Source: Phytoactinopolyspora endophytica (GTDB taxonomy: Bacteria; Actinomycetota; Actinomycetes; Jiangellales; Jiangellaceae). From it: a stretch of 7,114 bases of DNA. Positions 1 to 4,670 of this stretch are shown here, one piece after another (positions within the stretch are counted from its first letter, which is position 1; every line of letters begins with the position of its first letter). Location of the stretch: contig NZ_ML142855.1 of NCBI RefSeq assembly GCF_004138495.1, positions 295,626 through 302,739 on the forward strand, read 5' to 3'. The position numbers and the translations under genes are program-made. Below the pieces are notes generated by a model that ran no database searches, was not told the DNA's origin, and saw only the letters and a list, made by a program, of their open reading frames with translations.

Positions 1-6
1 CGCGTT

Positions 7-615
7 GTGGCCGGGATACGACTATGTAGCAAGTGCGGGGACCAGTCGGCTGCCGACGCGAACCAGTCCGGAGCCGACTACAAGAACCAGTCGGGAGCCG
101 ACTACAAGAACCAGTCGGGAGCCGACCACAATCACAATGAGTTCAAGGAGCGTCAGCGACGAGAACAAAGACACACACGCGAGCGCGCCGCCGAGTCTCC
201 GCCTAGCGGCTCCGACGTCGGCGACGCTCGCGGTGTGAAGAACAAAGACGGCGAGGCTGGCGCCTCGCATGATCAAGATGACGATCCCGCGCAGACGGCT
301 CCAGGTGACGTTGACGCGATCAAGGCCGAGCTGAAGGAACTGGCCATGTTCGTGTCGATGGCGTTGCGGATGTCCGCCGCCGAATCACGGAAATGGATCG
401 GCGACAGGTTCGAATCCGCACCTAAGAAAGTCCGCGACCGTCGCGGCTATATCCGGGCGTGTGTGAAACAGGTGAATCCTGACTTCACGATCCCGGACGA
501 GGGTTGGCAGTTCTTTTGTACGAAATGCCAAGCCGTAGGCACATTCGAATGTGGCGAGAAATACCACGAACGTTGGAGCAGGGAAACGACATTCAAGCTA
601 TGGGGAGAGGAATGA
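7..615 (+). CDS. Hypothetical protein with NQSGADYK repeats and terminal Cys motifs
   Basis: Family not recognised. GTG at 7 gives 202 aa, but the frame is open to the window edge, so the true start may lie upstream and no ribosome binding site can be judged. From the N-terminus: a CSKC pair (C7, C10); three 8-residue repeats NQSGADYK at about residues 19-42, after a decayed copy DQSAADA; a charged, disordered-looking stretch to about 100; a helical-looking segment (about 100-150); and a C-terminal CxxC-x7-C-x4-H pattern (C171, C174, C182, H187) that could bind zinc. The stop is followed in frame by TAA and by the next ATG, three bases later, so the two genes are almost certainly co-transcribed. 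Its place in a capsid-containing accessory element suggests an element-specific role, but no function is assigned. High confidence as a real gene, from the Shine-Dalgarno site and tight packing downstream. Confidence 0.75.
   Translation: MAGIRLCSKCGDQSAADANQSGADYKNQSGADYKNQSGADHNHNEFKERQRREQRHTRERAAESPPSGSDVGDARGVKNKDGEAGASHDQDDDPAQTAPGDVDAIKAELKELAMFVSMALRMSAAESRKWIGDRFESAPKKVRDRRGYIRACVKQVNPDFTIPDEGWQFFCTKCQAVGTFECGEKYHERWSRETTFKLWGEE
40..132 (+). repeat. In-frame 24-bp tandem repeat (about 3.5 copies)
   Basis: Three consecutive 24-bp units start at 61, 85 and 109, each beginning aaccagtc and encoding NQSGADYK, NQSGADYK and NQSGADHN. The first two differ at a single base and the third has drifted at its 3' end. 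Positions 40-60 hold a degenerate 21-bp partial unit. The period is a multiple of three, so copy number can change without breaking the frame. Confidence 0.95.
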
Positions 616-618
616 TAA

Positions 619-1101
619 ATGTCTGATCGACATGAACAACGGCGTGAAGAGGTACGCCGCGAGAACCGGACCAATAGATACGTTGGGGTCACCCGCGTAC
701 CGGAGGACGAGATCGACCGGGACCTATTCGAGTCCACGCCTCAAGACCATGAGCGGCTGGCCAAGCGCGCGATGGCCGAATTCCGATCTCGGAAGCTGGT
801 CTCCAACGTGGTGCTTTCATATGACGAGTGGTTCGAGTTGCCATACGGGGCGGATGCCGCCATTGCCCACGCCGTCCTTGCTCTGGCCGGGGAGGTCCGT
901 CGTGTCGGGGACATCCTCGAACGACAGGGGTCCGACACGAGCGGGGACACATCTGCACAAGGGGCCACGTCGTTGACGGGGACCTCGTTCTCGACGGGGC
1001 CCACGCCGACAGGGACACCTCGACCGACACGGGGCCAACCATGGACAGACCCGGATATCGACATGACCCGGTCACCGTCGAGCAACGGGGACCGATCGTG
1101 A
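619..1101 (+). CDS. Hypothetical protein with Gly/Thr/Ser-rich tail
   Basis: 160 aa, family not recognised. ATG 619 has a strong upstream site (GGGGAGAGGA at 602-611), which fixes the start. Residues 1-60 are highly charged and rich in Arg/Glu. Residues 60-103 look folded and helical (around YDEWFELPYGADAAIAHAV and GEVRRVGDILERQ). Residues 104-139 are a low-complexity tail with a glycine every five to seven residues and Thr/Ser between, such as GDTSAQ GATSLT GTSFST. The tail is encoded by a decayed DNA repeat (see 907-1034). Its stop overlaps the GTG of the next gene by four bases, so translation is probably coupled. No catalytic motif is visible. It is surely translated given the spacing on both sides; the function is unknown. 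Confidence 0.8.
   Translation: MSDRHEQRREEVRRENRTNRYVGVTRVPEDEIDRDLFESTPQDHERLAKRAMAEFRSRKLVSNVVLSYDEWFELPYGADAAIAHAVLALAGEVRRVGDILERQGSDTSGDTSAQGATSLTGTSFSTGPTPTGTPRPTRGQPWTDPDIDMTRSPSSNGDRS
907..1034 (+). repeat. Degenerate repeat with GGGG/GGG every 16-20 bp
   Basis: Eight G-runs begin at 907, 927, 943, 961, 978, 996, 1012 and 1031, with intervals of 20, 16, 18, 17, 18, 16 and 19 bp. Most sit in a context like GACRGGGRCC followed by a CGTCG- or CTCG-like segment. The array lies inside the coding region for the Thr/Ser/Gly tail of the upstream protein. It may be only a decayed coding minisatellite, or it may be a binding site embedded in a gene; the sequence alone does not decide. Confidence 0.6.
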
Positions 1102-1337
1102 ACCGGGCGGTACTTCACCGGGCGGTGCCCTGCGAGGGATGTGGCGAGTACCTCGACGTGCCCGTCAACCGCCACGTCGTCGTCGACCCACGCTGTCGGT
1201 CGTGTCGACGATCGGAACCGGGCATGATCGAGGTGGAGTGTGATGGGTGCGGCAGGGTGCTGGTGGTCCCCAGCCACCGTCGTAAGCGACGACAGCTGTG
1301 TGCCTCGTGTCGAGAAGCAATGCAGCAAGCACGTTGA
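1098..1337 (+). CDS. Small protein with two tandem zinc ribbons
   Basis: 79 aa from GTG 1098, which overlaps the previous stop as GTGA and has GGGGA at 1087-1091 as its binding site. An in-frame ATG at 1041 is possible but would create a 61-bp overlap. The protein is essentially two copies of one unit: C12-x2-C15, x17, C33-x2-C36, and C48-x2-C51, x16, C68-x2-C71. Both halves start with a C-[ED]-G-C-G core followed by a hydrophobic strand (EYLDVPV and RVLVVPS), as in rubredoxin-like zinc ribbons. Basic residues cluster at 60-65 (HRRKRR), which would suit nucleic-acid contact. It ends the first co-transcribed group, and its stop codon lies inside the left arm of a long inverted repeat. Two bound zinc ions are inferred. 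The specific role is unknown; a DNA- or RNA-binding accessory protein is the simplest guess. Confidence 0.85.
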   Translation: MNRAVLHRAVPCEGCGEYLDVPVNRHVVVDPRCRSCRRSEPGMIEVECDGCGRVLVVPSHRRKRRQLCASCREAMQQAR

Positions 1338-1418
1338 GCGTCGCTGTGTGCCTCCGTGACGGCCTCAGACACCCTGTCTGGTGTCACCCACCAGACCAGC
1401 ACCTATCGACGCTCAACG
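1332..1418 (+). other. Long inverted repeat with alternative internal hairpins
   Basis: A perfect 12-bp inverted repeat (1332-1343, cgttgagcgtcg, with 1407-1418) encloses two mutually exclusive inner stems. One is gacacc/ggtgtc (1368-1373 with 1380-1385). The other is gtctggtg/caccagac (1376-1383 with 1389-1396, loop of 5). The left outer arm covers the stop codon of the zinc-ribbon gene. It could be a structured leader or attenuator for the capsid operon, a terminator without a U-tract, or a DNA site such as a packaging signal. Confidence 0.65.
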
Positions 1419-1460
1419 AGCCACACAACGCCGCGTGATGCCCCCACGGGCGACACCCCC

Positions 1461-1523
1461 GGGGGGTACCCCCGCTACGGCGCAGGTCAGAGCGCCGTAC
1501 GACCCCCGCCCCTGGCATTTTTA
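1461..1523 (+). terminator. GC-rich hairpin followed by T5
   Basis: An 8-bp perfect stem tacggcgc/gcgccgta (1476-1483 with 1492-1499, loop of 8) can be capped outside by gggggt/accccc (1462-1467 with 1502-1507). A T5 run lies at about 1519, some 12 bases beyond the outer stem, so it is a poor match to a canonical intrinsic terminator. It may end the first gene group or act as a leader structure for the next one. Confidence 0.4.
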
Positions 1524-1590
1524 CTCGACCGAAACTTTTCCGGCGATCAGATCAAAATTCAGGACGATTTACGGATCAAAGGAGCATGAC

Positions 1591-1827
1591 ATGCAAGGAT
1601 TCGACCATTACTCCCAGCAAGACCCGGCTTACCTTGAGGCCGTCGAGACGTTCATCACGCACGCCGCGACACTATTCGACCGTGTGTTCGAGCGTGCGGA
1701 CGGGCCGCAGCGGCTCCAGCAATACATCGACGGCCAGATCGCCTTCCGTCTACGCGAAGGCATGCTGGAACTGCACCTGCTGATGCCGGACGTGGTTGTG
1801 CCCGATGATCCTGGGGAGTTAACGTGA
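1591..1827 (+). CDS. Hypothetical acidic protein upstream of capsid
   Basis: 78 aa, family not recognised. ATG 1591 is chosen because AAAGGAG at 1578-1584 lies six bases upstream; a longer reading frame from GTG 1381 would pass through the hairpin-rich gap and is rejected. The protein is mostly helical-looking (residues 10-63, with amphipathic segments LEAVETFITHAATLFDRVFE and QYIDGQIAFRLREGMLELHLL) and ends in an acidic, Pro/Asp-containing tail (PDVVVPDDPGELT). It has no Cys, no membrane segment and no signal peptide. It is the first gene of the capsid operon, and its stop overlaps the following GTG by four bases. A capsid-assembly or regulatory role is possible from position alone. Confidence 0.8.
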   Translation: MQGFDHYSQQDPAYLEAVETFITHAATLFDRVFERADGPQRLQQYIDGQIAFRLREGMLELHLLMPDVVVPDDPGELT

Positions 1828-1976
1828 AGGCGCACGGTAAGTCGCGCCGGTTTGATCGCCCGGCCACGCCAATGATGGGTGACGGTTTCCGTGATCCCGC
1901 CGTATCGCGGTTGTGGCCGGTAGTGCCCCGCGATTCCACGGCATATCCATCGTGTGATCACGGAGATTCATCATGA
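1824..1976 (+). CDS. 50-aa bridging protein coupled to capsid gene
   Basis: A 50-aa frame from GTG 1824 to TGA 1976. It overlaps the previous stop as GTGA (1824-1827) and the capsid start as ATGA (1973-1976), so it fills the gap exactly with a four-base overlap on each side. GGGGAG at 1813-1818 gives a good binding site five bases before the GTG. The N-terminus is basic (MKAHGKSRRFDR), followed by Pro- and Met-containing sequence and a C-terminal CDHGDSS. No domain is recognised and it has no membrane segment. The double overlap is the main evidence that it is translated; its role may be as much translational coupling to the capsid gene as any function of the peptide. Confidence 0.7.
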   Translation: MKAHGKSRRFDRPATPMMGDGFRDPAVSRLWPVVPRDSTAYPSCDHGDSS

Positions 1977-3163
1977 GCACGTACACGCCAACGTCGATCG
2001 AAGAGCGTGAGGAACGGATCGCCGAATGTCGGGCCGAGATCCAGAACATCGCCGCCGAATACGACGGTCAGAAGTTCGACGAACACGCCCGCGATCGGTG
2101 GAACGACCTCAACACCGAGATCGAGGAACATCAGGACGCCATCCGCGAAATGCGGACCCGCAAGGAACGCCTGCGCGCATTGGCGGGCAATCCGGCCAAC
2201 CTCGAACAGGGAAGCCGTGGCGACTTCGGACAGCCTGGAAATCTGGTCACCGGGGAATTGAGCCCTTTTTCTTCTTCGGATGAGTCCCTGCCGTCGCTGA
2301 TGCCGACACGGGACGAACTCCAGCGTCTACACGCCGCCGTGCGGGTCGGAACGAATGCCCGTCTGGAATCGCGGGCGACGGTCACCACATCCGAGAGCGG
2401 TGCCGACAATCTGGCTACGGAACTGCCGACCCGGCCTCGTCGGGAACGACGGATCGCGGTAGCGGCCGGACTGGGGCGTGAGAATGTCGCTGGCGTCACC
2501 TCCGTCGAATTCCCGGTATTCGGATCGGGTGATGCCGATATTCCGGGCTCGGAGACGGCGACCAAGCAGGAGTACGACAACGTCAGCGCGGATTCGGCGA
2601 CGCCATCGGTGATCGCGATTTGGACCCGGACGACCCGTCAGAACCTTCTGACGATGCGGAATTTCGAGGGCAAGCTGCGTAGTGTCCTGGCCGCGAAGGT
2701 GGCGCGTCGGGAAGACGAACTGCTGGTCGACACGGTTCTCGCCAATGACGACATTCAGCTTCTCAATCAGTCCGTCAGCGCCGACGCCGTCCTTGAGGCG
2801 GCGGCCATGGTGGCTGACTCTGATGTTGCCTCGAATCCCAACCTGGTCGCCATCAACCCATCGGACGCCCCGACATTGCTCGGTGCCGATGTGGGTTCCG
2901 GTGGTACGGCCAGCCCGCCGTTCGCGGAATTCCTGCCGACCATTCATGGCATGTCGGTCTACATCACCAACCACGTCGATGAAGGCGAAGCCATCGTCGG
3001 CGCGTGGAATATGGCGTCGCATCTCGTGGTCGGCATTTCGCCGACATTCCTGGTGGATTCGCTATCCAGGGTCACGACCAATGAGATCACGCTCCTGCTG
3101 GAGGAAGCGGTCGCGTTGGCGATCGATGAACCCGATGGGTTCGTTCACGTCGCCTCGACGTAG
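1973..3163 (+). CDS. HK97-fold phage major capsid protein
   Basis: 396 aa, normal length for the family. CGGAG at 1961-1965 sits seven bases before ATG 1973, and the start overlaps the previous stop as ATGA. Residues 8-70 are a charged coiled coil (EEREERIAECRAEIQ onward) like the HK97 delta domain that acts as internal scaffold. A low-complexity linker (about 71-135) follows, then the capsid fold: a probable E-loop around PVFGSGDADIPGSETATKQE (181-200), the spine-helix region NFEGKLRSVLAAKVARREDELL (230-251), and the P- and A-domain core with LVAINPSD, GMSVYITNHV and GEAIVGAW, ending in the usual FVHVAS. In HK97-like phages the delta domain is cut off by a prohead protease; no protease, portal or terminase gene is visible here. 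The operon stops at this gene and is followed by terminators. This suggests a satellite, a cryptic element, or use of helper-phage functions. Fold assignment is confident; the biological role is inferred. Confidence 0.92.
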   Translation: MSTYTPTSIEEREERIAECRAEIQNIAAEYDGQKFDEHARDRWNDLNTEIEEHQDAIREMRTRKERLRALAGNPANLEQGSRGDFGQPGNLVTGELSPFSSSDESLPSLMPTRDELQRLHAAVRVGTNARLESRATVTTSESGADNLATELPTRPRRERRIAVAAGLGRENVAGVTSVEFPVFGSGDADIPGSETATKQEYDNVSADSATPSVIAIWTRTTRQNLLTMRNFEGKLRSVLAAKVARREDELLVDTVLANDDIQLLNQSVSADAVLEAAAMVADSDVASNPNLVAINPSDAPTLLGADVGSGGTASPPFAEFLPTIHGMSVYITNHVDEGEAIVGAWNMASHLVVGISPTFLVDSLSRVTTNEITLLLEEAVALAIDEPDGFVHVAST

Positions 3164-3222
3164 CCTGTGCGGCGTCAGGTTCGCCATAGACGGACGAACG
3201 GCGATCCTGGCGCCCACAACAA

Positions 3223-3291
3223 AGCCCCCCTGTCGGTGTCAGCCCACAACCCCCGCCGAGGCGAATGTGGTACGCGGCGGCTGACAGGGGT
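3223..3291 (+). terminator. Branched inverted repeat after capsid gene
   Basis: cccctgtc (3227-3234) pairs with gacagggg (3283-3290). Alternatively tgtcagcc (3237-3244) pairs with ggctgaca (3279-3286), and ccgccg/cggcgg (3253-3258 with 3275-3280) can form inside. The aaagccccc...ggggtca setting is common at phage operon ends. There is no strong U-tract, so terminator function is probable rather than certain. Confidence 0.5.
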
Positions 3292-3395
3292 CATACGTGG
3301 CGTCAACGGGTCGATCTCTGAATGGGTCAGGCAACCCGCAAGGGCCGGTCATGATGGCCTCTTCCATGGGCCTAGTCGGCACCTGCGCCACACGA

Positions 3396-3440
3396 CGAAG
3401 GCCCCGCACCGTTTCATTCCTTTCCGGTGCGGGGCCTTCG
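3396..3440 (+). terminator. Strong hairpin, 16-bp perfect stem
   Basis: The stem is cgaaggccccgcaccg (3396-3411) paired with 3425-3440, perfect over 16 bp, with a 13-base pyrimidine-rich loop. It lies 232 bp after the capsid stop and just before a second hairpin. The shape is that of a phage transcription terminator, although no run of T follows on the plus strand. Confidence 0.8.
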
Positions 3441-3442
3441 AC

Positions 3443-3492
3443 AAAAGGCGGCGCCCCGATCTTCGAGGGGATTAGAAGACCGGGGCGCCTTT
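3443..3492. terminator. Bidirectional terminator between convergent operons
   Basis: ggcgccccg (3450-3458) pairs with cggggcgcc (3481-3489). The stem continues inward as tcttc/gaaga (3460-3464 with 3475-3479) after one mismatch. AAAA at 3443-3446 on the left and TTT at 3490-3492 on the right provide U-tracts for both directions, the minus-strand one (TTTT) being better. It would stop the capsid operon from the left and the small-gene operon from the right. Confidence 0.8.
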
Positions 3493-3550
3493 GTGTCCTC
3501 AAGCGCCGGAGGGTGGGTGGGTGCGTCCCGGCGCGAGGACGTCTATGGGG

Positions 3551-3691
3551 TCATCGGAACAGCTCCGCAACCCACGCGGCCACGTCCGGCCCGATCGTCG
3601 TCATGCCTGCCGAGGTCCCCTCGATCGCGACAACCACGGCGATCAGGGCGACGACGGCGGCGCCAACGGCGATAAGTGTGTTGCGGGTCAT
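3551..3691 (-). CDS. 46-aa small membrane protein
   Basis: Reads from ATG at 3691 leftward to TGA at 3551-3553. Its start overlaps the stop of the upstream 51-aa gene as ATGA, and AAGGGGA sits six bases before the ATG. The sequence is MTRNTLIAVGAAVVALIAVV followed by VAIEG, a single hydrophobic helix (about residues 5-23) after a short basic N-terminus. The remainder is a mostly polar tail ending VAAWVAELFR. It could be an anchored peptide or a secreted one with an uncleaved signal. No family is recognised, and holin-like or toxin-like roles cannot be claimed. It is the last gene of the minus-strand chain and is followed by the bidirectional terminator 60 bp further on. Confidence 0.7.
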   Translation of the reverse strand: MTRNTLIAVGAAVVALIAVVVAIEGTSAGMTTIGPDVAAWVAELFR

Positions 3692-3843
3692 TTCATGTCC
3701 CCTTCAATAGCTAGACAGTCGGCACAGTCGATCTCGTCGTCGGTCCACTCGATCTCCAGGGCCGGGATGGTCGAAGATCCGCACCATGGGACGACTGTCG
3801 AGTGATAGGACCCGTGGACGACGCCGTCGAAACGAAGATTCAT
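3688..3843 (-). CDS. 51-aa Cys/His (putative zinc-binding) protein
   Basis: ATG at 3843 overlaps the previous stop as ATGA, and the gene's own stop overlaps the next start as ATGA. GGTGA seven bases upstream is a modest binding site. A longer frame in this phase (to 4140) is rejected because it runs antisense-like through the DUF6907-like gene. Likely metal ligands are H10 or H14, C21, C40 and C43, in the layout H-x3-H...WCG...C-x2-C followed by Leu. This resembles small Cys/His proteins common in actinophages and actinobacterial elements, where an N-terminal His and a CG pair come before a CxxC-Leu. The segment between is acidic (EIEWTDDEID). Zinc binding is inferred and the partner is unknown. 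Confidence 0.7.
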   Translation of the reverse strand: MNLRFDGVVHGSYHSTVVPWCGSSTIPALEIEWTDDEIDCADCLAIEGDMK

Positions 3844-3938
3844 CTTGCCGTCACCGTCCCCAGGACGACGACGGCAGCGATAGCGGCCAACGTGACCCAC
3901 CAGTAGACGAGGGCACGTCGGCGCTGATGCGGCAGCAT
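3840..3938 (-). CDS. 32-aa single-span membrane peptide
   Basis: ATG at 3938 shares one base with the stop of the DUF6907-like gene (TGATG), and the peptide's own TGA overlaps the next ATG as ATGA. The sequence begins MLPHQRRRALVYWWVTLAA and continues through an Ala/Val-rich helix to GTVTAR. It has a basic N-terminal patch (RRR), an aromatic interface (YWW) and about 18 hydrophobic residues, a well-formed single membrane span, probably with the N-terminus inside. It has no strong binding site of its own, so translation probably depends on re-initiation. It is too short for most gene finders; the case rests on the overlaps and the clean topology. Confidence 0.65.
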   Translation of the reverse strand: MLPHQRRRALVYWWVTLAAIAAVVVLGTVTAR

Positions 3939-4288
3939 CAGGCATCGCCGCAGTCGAGGATGTTGACGGCCTTGCTGATCGCGTGCGCGATCGATCCGTC
4001 CTGACCAAAGGCGGCCAGGCAGACGACCAGATTCTCCACGGTGCCCGGGGCGAACTGCATGACCGTCTCGTCACTACCGGACAGGAGCACGATCTCGACG
4101 ACCGGGTCCTTGGTGCCGTACTGCTTGACGGCGATCTCACAGCCGGTCGTGGCGTCCTTCATGATCGTCGAGACTTCGACGCTGTGGACCCGCCACTCGG
4201 GATGATGCGCTCGATCGCACCAGATCGGGCATGACGTCGGCCACACGTTGTCGGCGGTGGGGGTGGATGTCGCTACGCTGGCGACCAT
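3938..4288 (-). CDS. DUF6907-like protein
   Basis: 116 aa from ATG 4288, chosen because GGAGAGGTGA at 4303-4294, an excellent anti-16S match, lies five bases upstream; an in-frame GTG inside that site and a longer upstream extension are rejected. Near the N-terminus is C20-P-x-W-C24-x3-H28-H29 followed by HS at 35-36, the hallmark CPxWC...H...H(S) layout of the DUF6907 family common in actinobacterial phages and integrated elements. Next comes a strand-rich segment (CEIAVKQYGTKDPVVEIVLLS) and a C-terminal helical stretch (TVENLVVCLAAFGQ...AISKAVNILD), in the place where family members have a Leu/Ala-rich helix. The function of the family is not known; metal binding is plausible. It is the first gene of the minus-strand chain. 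Family assignment is from memory of the pattern. Confidence 0.75.
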   Translation of the reverse strand: MVASVATSTPTADNVWPTSCPIWCDRAHHPEWRVHSVEVSTIMKDATTGCEIAVKQYGTKDPVVEIVLLSGSDETVMQFAPGTVENLVVCLAAFGQDGSIAHAISKAVNILDCGDA

Positions 4289-4319
4289 GGGATTCACCTC
4301 TCCGTTAGGTGGGTTCCTA

Positions 4320-4354
4320 GGACCCTCGTCGGACTTACCTTCCGGCGGGGGTCC
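4320..4354 (+). other. Stem-loop in the divergent intergenic region
   Basis: ggaccctcgtcgga (4320-4333) pairs with tccggcgggggtcc (4341-4354) around a 7-base loop. In plus-strand RNA all 14 positions pair, two as U-G. In minus-strand RNA the same two positions become C-A mismatches. The fold is thus favoured in a rightward transcript, although it also lies in the expected leader of the leftward operon. Confidence 0.5.
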
Positions 4355-4369
4355 GCCTGTTTGGTCCAC

Positions 4370-4398
4370 ACCCTACTGCGCTAATCAGTGCCGATCCA
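4370..4398 (-). promoter_or_regulatory. Candidate promoter for the small-gene chain
   Basis: On the minus strand TAGGGT (4375-4370) fits the actinobacterial -10 form TANNNT. TGGATC (4398-4393) lies 17 bases upstream as a poor -35 (three of six matches). Transcription would start near 4363, giving a leader of about 75 bases that includes the 4320-4354 hairpin. The call is weak and rests on position and the -10 only. Confidence 0.3.
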
Positions 4399-4411
4399 GG
4401 GGTGTACCACT

Positions 4412-4606
4412 ATGAACCGTATGGGGATGAACAAGAACCTGTATGTGGGTGATCGCGACGTTGATCTGTTTCACTGGGCCGAGGCGTACGCCCACGAGAC
4501 CCGCCGCGGCGTCAACGCCGTCGTGTTCATGGGCCTGGAACTACTGCGCGCCCAGGTCGAGGGCGACCAGGTCAAAAGTGACCAGGCCGACGACGACCAG
4601 TCGTGA
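4412..4606 (+). CDS. Putative ribbon-helix-helix DNA-binding protein
   Basis: 64 aa from ATG 4412, with AGGGGTG at 4398-4404 seven bases upstream. ATGs at 4421 and 4427 are possible but worse placed, and the upstream GTG 4388 has no site. The predicted order is a short strand (about residues 8-12, KNLYV), helix A (about 15-31, DVDLFHWAEAYAHET), a turn at RRGVN, helix B (about 35-49, AVVFMGLELLRAQ), and an acidic Gln/Asp tail. That matches the size and order of Arc/CopG-type ribbon-helix-helix repressors, in which the strand of a dimer inserts into the DNA major groove. It is transcribed away from the minus-strand small-gene chain, so regulation of that operon or of itself is a natural guess. 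The assignment is by pattern only. Confidence 0.6.
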   Translation: MNRMGMNKNLYVGDRDVDLFHWAEAYAHETRRGVNAVVFMGLELLRAQVEGDQVKSDQADDDQS

Positions 4607-4635
4607 TCGAAACGGGGACCGTCACCGGTTTGATC

Positions 4636-4664
4636 ATGACGCCGACCAGCACAAACGCTAGACT
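4636..4664 (+). promoter_or_regulatory. Candidate promoter giving a leaderless transcript
   Basis: ATGACG (4636-4641, four of six matches to TTGACA) and TAGACT (4659-4664) are 17 bases apart. An ATG at 4671 lies six bases beyond the -10, where transcription would begin, so any product would be translated without a leader. Confidence 0.45.
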
Positions 4665-4670
4665 CGCTTA

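Larger units (their letters stand above)
3164..3550. other. 387-bp gene-free region between convergent operons
   Basis: Apart from the three hairpins at 3223-3291, 3396-3440 and 3443-3492, no supported gene lies here. Open frames that cross it read straight through the hairpins, have no ribosome binding site and are Arg/Pro-rich shadows. The unstructured 3292-3395 stretch shows nothing recognisable. Confidence 0.7.

Noticed and set aside
689..1328. Long minus-strand open frames opposite the second and third genes
   Set aside because: They are high-GC shadows, Arg/Pro/Ser-rich, with no ribosome binding site, and the plus-strand genes are fixed by overlaps and zinc motifs.
2131..3022. Minus-strand frames opposite the capsid gene
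   Set aside because: They are antisense to a clearly recognisable HK97 capsid protein and have no domain or start signal.
3297..3710. Plus-strand frame of 137 codons after the capsid gene
   Set aside because: It runs through two strong terminators and opposite the 46-aa membrane gene; its composition is shadow-like.
3688..4140. 150-codon version of the minus-strand Cys/His gene
   Set aside because: The upstream two thirds overlap the DUF6907-like gene in another frame; the ATGA-coupled start at 3843 is far better supported.
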